Of a stretch of DNA of 17,500 nucleotides, positions 9,661 through 17,500 are shown one piece after another. The notes under the pieces were generated by a model. It ran no database searches. It was not told the origin of the DNA and was given only the letters and a program-made list of their open reading frames with translations. Origin of the DNA: Salpingoeca rosetta (lineage: Eukaryota; Opisthokonta; Choanoflagellata; Craspedida; Salpingoecidae); contig NW_004754924.1 in NCBI RefSeq assembly GCF_000188695.1, positions 693,396-710,895 of the forward strand, read 5' to 3'. Every line of letters begins with the position of its first letter. Position 1 is the first letter of the stretch. Position numbers and translations under genes: made by a program.

Positions 9661-9969
9661 TGTGCTCTGGTTGTGCAAGCAGGCGGCTCCTCAGGTCGAT
9701 GTGTCGTGCTGTTTGCTTAATTGCCTCTTGTCTCGTGGTGTTGTACTCTGGGCTGTGCACCGGTTCTGCGAGCAGGATGACGACAGCTTGCAAATGCGAC
9801 CAGCCACAAGTGCAACATTGGCCGACCGCAGTGCCGCCAAAGAAGACTTGCGCTGTAGTTTGCTGCTTGTGCTGCATGTCATGTCGAAGCACACACAGTC
9901 GGCGCGAACAACATGCCATAAGTGTGTCCTCCATTTACATTCAGCCGTTCATTCCCATTTTGTTGTTCG

Positions 9970-9983
9970 TTTTGGCGGGAAAA
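9970..9983 (+). promoter_or_regulatory. E2F-type site (TTTTGGCGGGAAAA)
   Basis: The string TTTTGGCGGGAAAA is a full match to the E2F/DP consensus (TTTSSCGC with A-rich flank) and to the GGCGGGAA core favoured by E2F6. It lies about 360 bp upstream of the TEX11/ZIP4-like ATG, and a CCAAT box follows directly at 9984-9988. That it is bound by E2F is inference. Confidence 0.6.
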
Positions 9984-9988
9984 CCAAT
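9984..9988 (+). promoter_or_regulatory. CCAAT box next to the E2F-type site
   Basis: CCAAT follows the first E2F-type site with no gap. CCAAT boxes (NF-Y sites) often sit beside E2F sites in cell-cycle promoters. A 5-bp motif alone is weak evidence; the placement is what makes it worth listing. Confidence 0.35.
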
Positions 9989-10060
9989 TGCACACGTTTG
10001 TTGACGTTTGTGCACGCGTTCGCGACTGTAAAGAAGAATGAATTGATGATGGCAAGGGGG

Positions 10061-10074
10061 TCTTCCCGCCAAAA
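10061..10074 (-). promoter_or_regulatory. E2F-type site, inverted copy
   Basis: TCTTCCCGCCAAAA on the + strand reads TTTTGGCGGGAAGA on the other strand, the mirror orientation of the site at 9970. It lies about 400 bp upstream of the DMC1 ATG. The two sites are about 80 bp apart, one facing each gene. Confidence 0.6.
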
Positions 10075-10471
10075 TAAACCACCAACAACGAACCTTTCAC
10101 ACACACACACACACACCCTCTCTCTACTGCACAAAACATCCATGCACCTGTGCACACATAGTTCCGTTGTCAATTCCCTGCACACTGGCAGTTGTTCTTG
10201 TTGCTCTCGCAACGCTGTTCTCCAGCGATTACCCTACCATGAGACCATGCGCGTCCGATGCGTTTGCAACTTGGCGCTGCTTCTGAGCAATGGTCATTTC
10301 CATCAACCACGGTTCAAGCCAACTGCACATCGAGTCAACTACACCGCACACAAGAGCACCGCCAGCGAAACAACAACAGAACGACGCATTGCCCTCCACA
10401 ATCCCCGCTGATATCACGCTGCATAACACCAACAGCTTCTCTTCCGCACACATACACACACGACCGGCGCG

Positions 10472-12605
10472 ATGGCAACCGAAGTTGAGGGTCAAATCCC
10501 CATGGAGGAGGGCGAGGGAGAGGAGCTGGATATGATCGAGAAGCTCCAAACCGTCGGCATTGGGTATGTGTGTGTATGTGTGTGTGTGTGCGACGCAAGG
10601 CGGACGTCTTGCTGATTGGCCGGCTTGTTTGTTTGAGAGCCTGCTTGCCAATGTGCTGCCATTCAAACACAACATCTCTTCTCACGTCCTTTGCATGCCC
10701 TCATTTGTCCCCTCTTTTGATGTAGCATGTCAGACATCACCAAACTCAAGAACGCGGGCTTCTTCACGGTCAAGTCGGTCATTCTCATTCACCCGAAGAA
10801 GCTCAAGGAGCTCAAAGGCTTCTCCGAAGCCAAAGTCGAAAAGGTGTGTATGTGTGTGTGTGTGTGCTTGTCTTGTTTGAGCTGATTGTCGTGTTTGAGT
10901 TGATTGTGCGACGTCAATCCGGCTGCTTTCACTCGTACGGCATTCAGCCATGCTCCAATACCCCGACTCCTTCAATCATCCACTCCCTCGCTCACTCTTG
11001 GCTCTCACATACACACACATACACATACACACACATACACACTCTTGGTCCTCACACACACACACACTCACGCGCACACTCGCACACCCACTTTTTCTAG
11101 GTTCTGGACGCGGCAAAGAAGCTCGCAGTTGGCGACTCCCCGTTTGTGACTGCCGCTAACTTTCTCGAGGCACGTCAGCAGGTGTTCTTCATCTCCACCG
11201 GCGCTAAGGAACTTGACGCCATCCTTGGCGGCGGTATCGAGAGCCAGCAGATCACAGAGGTGAGGTACCAACACGACACGCTGGCTTGGGGCGCAAGCAA
11301 GAGCAACATCACATACATACATATGTCTGCATTCCTCTGTTCCGTGACCCTGCTTCTGTACTCGGGCGTCTGGTTTCAATGCCTAACCCTTGGTATGCCT
11401 GCGCGCTGCACCCACTTGCTTGTAGATCCATGGCGAGTACAGGACTGGCAAGTCGCAAATCTGCATGACCTTGGTGAGTGAGACGTGGGCGTTTGAATGG
11501 GACACGGTCGTTTGGTGTGGAGGCGTAGAGGAGTGGAGGAGCGGAAGAGTGGAGGAGTGGAGGAGTGGAGTGGAAGGGGTTCAAGTATGTTGGGCTATCG
11601 AGTGCGTTGGATAAGCGTTTCCTTCCTTGATGCCATCAGCGCTCCACACCTCAACATCAAACGCACGCGCTCACACTGTGCTCACATCACATCCACCTGC
11701 GTGTTGTCCTGTCACTCGCCACTCGCTACTGTCTGGCAGTGCATCTCTGCGCAAGTGCCAACAGATGAGACGAATTACTCTGGCGGGAAGGTGATTTACA
11801 TTGACACAGAGGGCGCCTTCAGGCCGGAGCGCCTGGAGGGGATCTGCGATCGCTTCAACGTTGACTACCAGGCAGCTCTCAACAACGTCTACTTCTGTCG
11901 CGCATACAACAGCGAGCAACTGGTCTGTGGTGTTATGCTTCGAACGCATGATCACATACATCCCACGCTCAACCTCAATCAAAGATCCATAGCACGTGTT
12001 TCGTTGACACATTTCTCTCACTGCAAGCACGCATAGACTTTCAGTCCTTCTCATATGCACTCACTCATGTCTGCGCCCTCTCTTTGGCTGGCGAAACGTC
12101 CTTCTCCCGCTGTTCTGTCTTGGCTCACAACAGGCCACCTTGATGGCCGATGTTGGTGCCATTCTTGCGCAAGAGGCTGGCATCGTCCGCCTCCTTATCA
12201 TCGACTCCATTATGGCCACGTTCCGCACCGACTACTGCGGCCGCGGCGAGCTCGCAGAGCGACAACAGATGCTGAACCAGGTCCTCGCTGCCATCAAGCG
12301 GCTGGCCGAGGAATGGAACCTTGCTGTCGTCCTCACAAACCAGGTCAGCTCATGCATGTGCTGTGGAAAGACACCTCGTGATTCTTGCTGTATTGTTGCT
12401 GCAAGCATTTGGTCATCTCGTGCCATCCATCGTTGACCGTTCACATGCATGCGGGATGCTGTGCTCGTCGTTGTCTCAGATGTGCTCAGATCCAGGCGCG
12501 ACAATGTCGTTCGTCTCCGACCCAAAGAAGGTTACGGATGCGCTTTCACTTTTGTTGAGATGGACGCGGCTCAAAGCACTTTAACCACACACACTCCCAC
12601 TCGAC

Positions 12606-12636
<31 letters not shown>

Positions 12637-13197
12637 CATACATACATACATACATACATACATACATACATACATACATACATACATACATACATACATA
12701 CACATCCAAACTCCCGCCCGACTCACACATGACTCCCCTCCCCACACACATACATGCACACAGCCTGTTGGAGGCCACATCCTGGCACATGCAGTGCAAA
12801 CACGCCTCTCCCTGCGCAAAGGCAGCGGCGAGCAACGCTTTGCCAAGGTATGACAGACAATGTTACGCTAGGATAAGGTGTAATTGGGCGGGGGGGGGAG
12901 GAGAGAGAGGGATTGATGTACATGTACACGTATTCAGCACTGCCAGGTACATCCTGGCCACAGCAGTTAACATCATTCGCATGCACACAGGCAAATATGA
13001 ATTGAATCCACGTTATCACAAACTCAACGCTCGCATCACAAACTCAACTCTCACATCCATGCCTTCCGCCCCTCACGCGTAACGCACGCCATCCAACACC
13101 AAACTACACCCACAACCAGCTTGTGTGCTCGTCCCGGTTCTCGGAGAAGGACGCAAGCTTCAATCTGACCGAAGGTGGCGTGGCCAACAGCGAGTGA
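10472..13197 (+). CDS. DMC1: DMC1 meiotic strand-exchange recombinase (9 exons, 340 aa)
   Basis: Exons: 10472-10563, 10726-10843, 11101-11259, 11426-11473, 11740-11922, 12134-12343, 12480-12530, 12764-12847, 13120-13197 (TGA). They sum to 1023 bp, 340 aa, the same length as human DMC1. In order: an acidic N-terminus; a helix-hairpin-helix DNA-binding segment (DITKLKNAGFFTVKSV); Walker A GEYRTGKS at residues 126-133; Walker B LLIID ending at Asp224; the loop L1 region GRGELAERQQ; loop L2 with DPGATMSF (exon at 12480); GGHILAHA; and a C-terminus ending GGVANSE. GATMSF and GGHILAH are DMC1-like, whereas RAD51 has GGNIIAH at the second site. The protein forms ATP-dependent filaments on single-stranded DNA and pairs homologues in meiosis. 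It is divergently paired with the TEX11/ZIP4-like gene. Donors at 11923 (GTCTGT) and 12531 (GTTACG) are non-consensus after GT but are fixed by phase and homology. Confidence 0.96.
10564..10591 (+). repeat. GT array at the DMC1 intron 1 donor
   Basis: GTATGTGTGTGTATGTGTGT begins at the splice donor after exon 1 (ends 10563). Confidence 0.9.
10844..11092 (+). repeat. DMC1 intron 2: GT array at the donor, CA array at the acceptor
   Basis: The intron (10844-11100) opens with GTGTGTATGTGTGTGTGTGT (to 10866). CA-rich sequence occupies about 11009-11092, right before the TTTTTCTAG acceptor. The two ends are complementary on the same RNA. Confidence 0.9.
12607..12701 (+). repeat. (ACAT)23 tetranucleotide repeat in DMC1 intron 7
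   Basis: A pure ACAT/CATA run of about 95 bp in intron 7 (12531-12763), followed by CA-rich sequence up to the acceptor. Confidence 0.95.
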
Positions 13198-13458
13198 TCC
13201 CTTTCGCGCAAGGTACAGCCGCACGCGACCACACCACACGCTGGCGTTGTGGGGATGGGCAGATGCGAGGCGCGCGAGGGCGGTGGGTTCACATGAGTGA
13301 TGAGTGACAGTGAGTTTGTTTGACCAGTAAAAGCTACAGCGAAAACCATCGATGAAATCCCGACAGCAAAGCAGCACAAGAGGGGTGTGGCAGAGTGCAC
13401 TGCAAGTCGGGGGCAACGCAAAGACATGCATTGAGACATATAGACACCCATGCACACA

Positions 13459-13501
<43 letters not shown>

Positions 13502-13552
13502 ACATACACACACACACACACATTGGCACGCGCGCACTTACGGAGGCTGGCC
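13198..13552. other. Convergent 3' intergenic region, DMC1 / GOSR1
   Basis: 355 bp between the DMC1 stop and the GOSR1 stop. The second half is a CA array (13452-13522) that reads GT on the GOSR1 transcript and would lie just past its stop codon. I see no AATAAA and no further coding sequence. Confidence 0.6.
13452..13522 (-). repeat. CA array downstream of the GOSR1 stop
   Basis: CA run in the GOSR1/DMC1 convergent region. It reads GU on the GOSR1 transcript and begins about 30 nt after the GOSR1 stop codon. Confidence 0.9.
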
Positions 13553-14318
13553 TCAGTACATGATGTACCAAAGGGAGAAGACGACGCAAGTGGCGATGAC
13601 GGAGCCGAGAATGATGGCTGACCGCTTCTTCCTCAGGTCAATGTTCTTGCTGAGCTGGTTGATGACGGGGAACTTGTTCATTGTCGTGGAGAGCTTGGAA
13701 AACACATTGTCGATTCGTGACGCCTGGTCTTGCAACGCATTCCGCGCACCAGCAGCCATGCTGCGACATAGAGGGACGTGGTTATGCGCGTGTGTGCGTG
13801 CGTGTGCGTGCGTGTGCATGTGCGTGCGTGTGTGAGCAGAGGAGGAGCACGAGTTTGCACTCGCATGCACAGAGCAGTCACTCCCAGAGCCAACTCCGAG
13901 TCACACACACACATGAAGACCGTTAGTACGTGTCTTTACCCCAAGATGTCGTCGGTGAGACGGTCGGATGTCCGAATGTGATCACTTTCCTTGAGGTACA
14001 GATCCTCATTTCTCGATCCAGAATGATGGTCACTGCAAAACAAAGAAGTGGCCGTGAGCATTGCACTTCTGCACGCGCGCGCGCGCGCGTGTGTGTGCGT
14101 GTGTGCGTGTATTTATGTTTGTGGGGTGATACGAAAAGTACTGCCCATAGCGCCCTGTACACGGTATGCATGATGGGCTCACTTGATCGTCTTCTTCACA
14201 TTGTCCAGCAGGTCTTCCTTCTCCATTTGCGCCTTGATGCTTTGCTGTCAGGTGTGTGTGTGTGGTGGGGGGACAAGGGCGTTGGTGCAGGTTCATGACT
14301 TGAGAATCGAACACAACG

Positions 14319-14371
<53 letters not shown>

Positions 14372-15258
14372 ACACACGCACAAACACACATCACACACAC
14401 ACACGCACACGCACACATGAAAACCAACGAACCTTGATTCGTGCAAATTGTCGGTGATATGCCGTCTCCTTCTGTGCAAGCTGGTTGACGACGGTGACTC
14501 GACTTCTCGCCTCGCCCGCCAGGCCAACCATCTCGCTCGTCAATACAGAAAACTGCACTCGCAGCATACGAAGGAAAGCAGCGTCAATCCAAACGATACA
14601 CAGAACACGGCGTCAATCCATTCGCAGACGCAAAGGATAACAGGCAGGCAAGCAGACAGACAGACAGATAGACGGACGGATAGACAGACAGACAGAGGCA
14701 GACACGCACACACACACACACGCACGCATGCGCACCTCGTCCAGGCAGTTTTGAATCTCGGCGTACACACTGTGAATGTCTCGAAGGGGATCATCGCTGC
14801 GTCTTTGCACACACGCACATGTGCAGGTGCAATCACAGTCAGAGATCAGCACGACAACAAGAGCCGGGCTGCCATGGCACAAGCACACAAGCACGCACAC
14901 ACACACAACCAAGCTCGCATATACACACGCAGGCACGCACACACACACACAACCAAGCTCGCAAACAAACCCACGCCAATGGCAGATCACAATATTATTG
15001 TGACTCTTACTTGAGCTGGTTGAAGTTGCGCAGCTTCTCAAAGTTGGCTTCCAACTCCAATTCCAGCTGTCGCACCCTGAGGTGCTTTGCTACACATTTG
15101 TGCATGAGCAGACAAAGTGTCAGCCACTACCACCAGAGTTACACACACACACACACACACACACAGACACAGACACACACAGACTCACAGACACACACAC
15201 ACCATCACAGACACACACACCATCACACACCTTCCCATGGTGAGCTGCCTGTCGCCAT
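13553..15258 (-). CDS. GOSR1: GS28/GOSR1-type Golgi Qb-SNARE (7 exons, 216 aa)
   Basis: Exons from the 5' end: 15258-15231, 15089-15011, 14796-14736, 14552-14433, 14244-14183, 14032-13940, 13760-13553 (TGA). They total 651 bp with consistent phases. The N-terminus MATGSSPWE followed by VRQLELELE keeps the spacing of the WEDLRKQARQLENELD region of animal GS28. LYLKESDHIRTSDRL is the hallmark segment before the SNARE motif; the SNARE coiled coil covers roughly residues 124-190. The protein ends in a basic DLRKKR and a single hydrophobic anchor (residues about 195-216), so it is tail-anchored with the bulk in the cytosol. The family acts in ER-Golgi and intra-Golgi vesicle fusion. It is shorter than human GOSR1 (250 aa), mainly in the middle of the N-terminal domain. 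Exon 1 is only 28 nt, fixed by its Kozak start (AAGATGG) and phase. The gene is divergent from the deacetylase gene and converges with DMC1. Confidence 0.93.
13778..13833 (-). repeat. GT/GC array near the GOSR1 intron 6 acceptor (CA on the transcript)
   Basis: GTGTGCGT units on the + strand; on the transcript CA-rich, ending about 17 nt before the acceptor at 13761. The same intron has a GU run (TGTGTGTGTG) about 30 nt after its donor at 13939. Confidence 0.85.
14321..14417 (-). repeat. CA array in GOSR1 intron 4 (GU on the transcript)
   Basis: CA units on the + strand up to about 15 nt from the donor at 14432, so the transcript has GU just after the 5' splice site. Confidence 0.9.
14641..14735 (-). 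repeat. CAGA-type tetranucleotides plus CA array in GOSR1 intron 3
   Basis: CAGG/CAGA/CGGA units (14641-14697) followed by CA/CG units (to 14730). On the transcript the donor at 14735 is followed by GCGUGUGU and then UCUG repeats. Confidence 0.85.
15140..15230 (-). repeat. CA array that ends at the GOSR1 intron 1 donor
   Basis: CA units with CAGA and CATCA interruptions. The transcript's intron 1 starts GUGUGUGAUGGUGUGUGU right after exon 1 (ends 15231). Confidence 0.9.
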
Positions 15259-15480
15259 CTTGTGTCTTTCTTCCTCTTTGGTTTGTTTGGTGTGGTGTGT
15301 GTATTTCGAGTGCAGATAATGCATGAAAGTTATTGGCCACTTTTCCAGACTTGAACTGCTGCGTGGTCCTGCTCGTCGCACAACACCTCTTCTCGTGTCA
15401 CAACACATCACAACACAACACGATACAGCAACCTCCTCCAAGCCCGCAGCACGTCACTGGCACCCCAGCACACCAGCACG
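15259..15480. promoter_or_regulatory. Compact divergent promoter of the GOSR1 and deacetylase genes
   Basis: Only 222 bp separate the two start codons, so the genes must share promoter sequence. An inverted CCAAT (ATTGG) lies at 15332-15336 in TTATTGGCCAC. A CA-rich leader with repeated ACAACAC lies just before the deacetylase ATG. At the GOSR1 start, 15251-15261 reads AAGATGGCGAC on the - strand, a YY1-like motif that overlaps the ATG. No TATA box is evident. Confidence 0.6.
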
Positions 15481-17034
15481 ATGAGCGTGATTGCTGTTCA
15501 TCATCCAGCGATGGATGAGCACGATCCACCGCATGCGCCACGCATGAGCGAGATCCGGCTGCGCGGTGAAGCCATTCGCACCATGCTGCAAGAGAACACG
15601 GACGTCTTCGCGCTGCGGGAGGCCAAGGACTTGGGCGAGAAGGTGATCCTGCGCACACACTCACAAGACCTGTACGACGTGCTGCGTGTCGCATACGACC
15701 GCTTCCAGCGGCAAACGCAGACCACGGACGAGCCCCTCATCGTGGACACATTTGCTGTGGGGCGCATGCGCACGGAAGGGCTCAAGCACGTGAGGGAGAT
15801 CCTCGAGAACGAGGACGCCGACATCGCCCATGCACTGGGCATGTTCGTGTCGGACGCCACATCGCCAATGACCAAGGGCACCTTCAAGGCGGCGTACTGG
15901 GCTGCTCAGTGTGCGGCACATGCCGTTGAGGTCGTGCTTGAGGAGGCGCAGCACCGTATCGCCTATGCCCTGTGCCGTCCACCTGGTCACCATGCCAGCC
16001 GCGACATTGCTGGTGGCTTCTGCTTTTTCAACAACGGTGAGCCACATCACACCGCTTAATGGTCATGCTCAGCCTTGTTTTGGACACGCAGCTTGTTTTG
16101 TGCACCCCTGTGTGTCTGCTTGGCCTGTTTGCACTTGTGTCCTTGGTTGTCGTGTGCGTGGATGTTGGTGTGCGTTGATGTGCAAAAACGTTGATTTGTG
16201 TCCGCACGACATGAGATAACTGGAGTTTGCATCCGTATGCCACAAGATACCCGCCTGCAGCTTCCAACCCTCCCCTCATCCATTTCATGCTGCATTGCCA
16301 CGTTGTTGCGCCATGTCACCTACAGTGGCCGTGGCTGCCGAGCAAGCTCTGGCCAAGGGCAAGCGCCCAGCGATCCTTGATGTCGACTTCCATCACGGCA
16401 ATGGCACACAGGACATCTTCTATGCCCGCAGCGATGTGCTGTTTGTTTCCCTGCATTGTGATCCTCGCTTTGAGTACCCCTTCTGGGCTGGTTTCAGCAC
16501 GGAGCACGGCGAAGGTGTGTCGGCCATGTGATGCATTGCCTTGCGTGCGTGTACGTGTGCGTGTGTGCGTGTGTGTGCATGTGTGTGTGCATGTGTGTGT
16601 GCATGTGTGTGTGTGTGTGCATGCGTGTGTATGTGCGTGCGTATGCGTGCGTGTGTGCGCGTGTGTGTATGTGTGTGTTTGTGTGCATGTTTGTGTGTGC
16701 ACTTGTGCACGTGTTTCTGTTGCTTGTGCGCTCATTTCCTCAAGGTCTGTGCCTCATCTTCAGTTACTCACGCTGTTTCTCCTGCCGTTTCCCTTGCTGG
16801 TTCATGTGCATGTGTGCATGGTAGGTGAAGGCGAGGGTTACAACCTGAATGTGCCGCTTCCGCCTGGCACGACCGGTGAAGAGTTTAATGGCGAGCTCGA
16901 GAAGCAGGCCCTGCCGCGCATCGCAGAGTTTAAGCCAGATGTGCTGCTCATCTCTCTCGGCACAGACACCGCCCGCGCAGACCCAGAGGTCAGAGTGTGA
17001 TGTGTGATGTGTGATGTGTGATGTGTGATGTGTG

Positions 17035-17080
<46 letters not shown>

Positions 17081-17429
17081 TGTGTGATGTGTGCGTGCGT
17101 GCGTGTGTGTGCGTGTGTGTGTACGTACGTGGGGTCCATGAGTGCTTGCATTGTTTCTCGTGTCTGACCATTACACCGTCACCTCCTCTATCATCCCCTC
17201 CACCACCACCTCCACCACGGTCGCCGCTGTCGCACATGCACCACAGGGCCAGTTCCTGCTGGACACGGCCGACTTCCACCAGATGGGAGCCAAGATCAGC
17301 GCTGCCTTTGCCACCACCCCGATTGTTGTCGTGCAGGAGGGTGGCTACTCGGTTGCGGGCGAGAACAACGTGCTCTCAGTCAATGTGAAGGCCTTCATGT
17401 ATGGTCTCCAAGGCATCGCCCTGGCTTGA
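15481..17429 (+). CDS. Zinc deacetylase of the acetylpolyamine amidohydrolase/HDAC superfamily (4 exons, 363 aa)
   Basis: Exons: 15481-16036, 16326-16514, 16825-16988, 17247-17429 (TGA); 1092 bp, phases consistent. It has the complete arginase-fold deacetylase active site: RPPGHH with the general-base/acid pair His170-His171; DVDFHHGNGTQ giving zinc ligands Asp206 and His208; SLGTDT giving the third ligand Asp296; and EGGY with catalytic Tyr337. GEGYNLNVPLPPGT and SLGTDT are closer to bacterial acetylpolyamine amidohydrolases than to class I HDACs, and the length (363 vs about 340 aa) also fits that group. Seven residues after the zinc Asp lies Glu303 in DPEGQ, the position of the polyamine-selecting gatekeeper Glu of HDAC10. 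The likely substrate is therefore an acetylated polyamine, although a protein or acetyl-lysine substrate is not excluded. No signal peptide or anchor is seen, so it is probably cytosolic or nuclear. The donor at 16989 (GTCAGA) is weak but gives the conserved DPEGQ junction. Confidence 0.92.
16540..16700 (+). repeat. GT/GC-GT array in deacetylase intron 2
   Basis: Degenerate GTGTGC/ATGT array over about 160 bp; the intron starts GTGTGT at 16515 and the array follows within 30 nt. It fills half of this 310-bp intron. Confidence 0.9.
16995..17130 (+). repeat. (GTGTGAT)5 then (GT)n in deacetylase intron 3
   Basis: Five 7-bp GTGTGAT units (16996-17034) pass into a pure GT run and then GT/GC. It starts 6 nt after the donor at 16989. 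Confidence 0.9.
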
Positions 17430-17500
17430 AGCGATGCGTGGATGTGAGGTGGATGATCCACACTGCCCACGACATTGTGGTTACACGAGACGCGCCCGTG
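17430..17500 (+). other. 3' flank of the deacetylase gene
   Basis: 71 bp after the stop codon to the window end. No polyadenylation hexamer or other feature is seen. Confidence 0.5.

Larger units (their letters stand above)
9613..10471. promoter_or_regulatory. Shared divergent upstream region of the TEX11/ZIP4-like and DMC1 genes
   Basis: These 859 bp separate the two start codons and must hold both promoters and both 5' UTRs. It is not dominated by dinucleotide repeats, apart from a short CA run near 10100. At its centre lie two inverted E2F-type sites and a CCAAT box. No TATA box stands out at a clear position. Long open frames cross it on both strands but have no family features, so I treat it as non-coding. 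Confidence 0.75.

Noticed and set aside
9347..9934. 195-codon open frame on the - strand upstream of and overlapping TEX11-like exon 1
   Set aside because: It overlaps exon 1 in a different frame and shows no family features; the exon frame that starts at 9612 matches the TEX11 N-terminus.
9440..10411. Long open frame on the + strand (over 300 codons) crossing the TEX11-like first exon and the divergent promoter
   Set aside because: It is antisense to a supported exon, has no recognisable domain, is low in complexity and crosses the promoter. It is better explained as chance.
10472..13197. RAD51 rather than DMC1 as the identity
   Set aside because: GATMSF in loop L2 and GGHILAH match DMC1; RAD51 has GGNIIAH at the second site. 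The 340-aa length also equals DMC1.

Overview
This is nuclear DNA from a compact, intron-rich eukaryote. I could rebuild five multi-exon protein genes, 47 coding exons in all, with GT-AG introns of about 60-420 bp. Exon phases agree at every junction, and each reconstructed protein has a length close to its family's usual length. The proteins resemble animal versions (WDR31, TEX11/ZIP4, DMC1, GS28/GOSR1 and a polyamine-deacetylase-like HDAC). WDR31 is a cilium-linked family. With the short introns and gene density, a flagellated unicellular relative of animals such as a choanoflagellate is my best inference, but the sequence alone does not prove it.

Layout: (1) a WDR31-like WD40 protein, + strand, 120-2658, 8 exons, 319 aa; (2) a TEX11/SPO22/ZIP4-like meiotic TPR protein, - strand, 9612 down to 2989, 19 exons, about 923 aa; (3) the meiotic recombinase DMC1, + strand, 10472-13197, 9 exons, 340 aa; (4) the Golgi Qb-SNARE GS28/GOSR1, - strand, 15258 down to 13553, 7 exons, 216 aa; (5) a zinc-dependent deacetylase of the acetylpolyamine amidohydrolase/HDAC superfamily, + strand, 15481-17429, 4 exons, 363 aa. 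Genes 1/2 and 3/4 converge; 2/3 and 4/5 diverge from shared upstream regions of 859 and 222 bp.

Two things stand out. First, the divergent pair in the middle joins two dedicated meiosis genes: a strand-exchange recombinase and a crossover (ZMM) scaffold. Their shared promoter carries two near-perfect E2F-type sites in inverted orientation at its centre. Second, almost every intron carries a dinucleotide repeat whose orientation follows transcription rather than the DNA strand: GT arrays sit at or just after the 5' splice site, and CA arrays sit toward the 3' splice site. Some introns have both, so their ends could pair in the pre-mRNA. The arrays explain most of the non-exonic sequence and give many long but meaningless Cys/Val or Thr/His reading frames.

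No tRNA, rRNA, CRISPR array, transposon or viral sequence was seen. No canonical AATAAA was seen just downstream of any of the stop codons.
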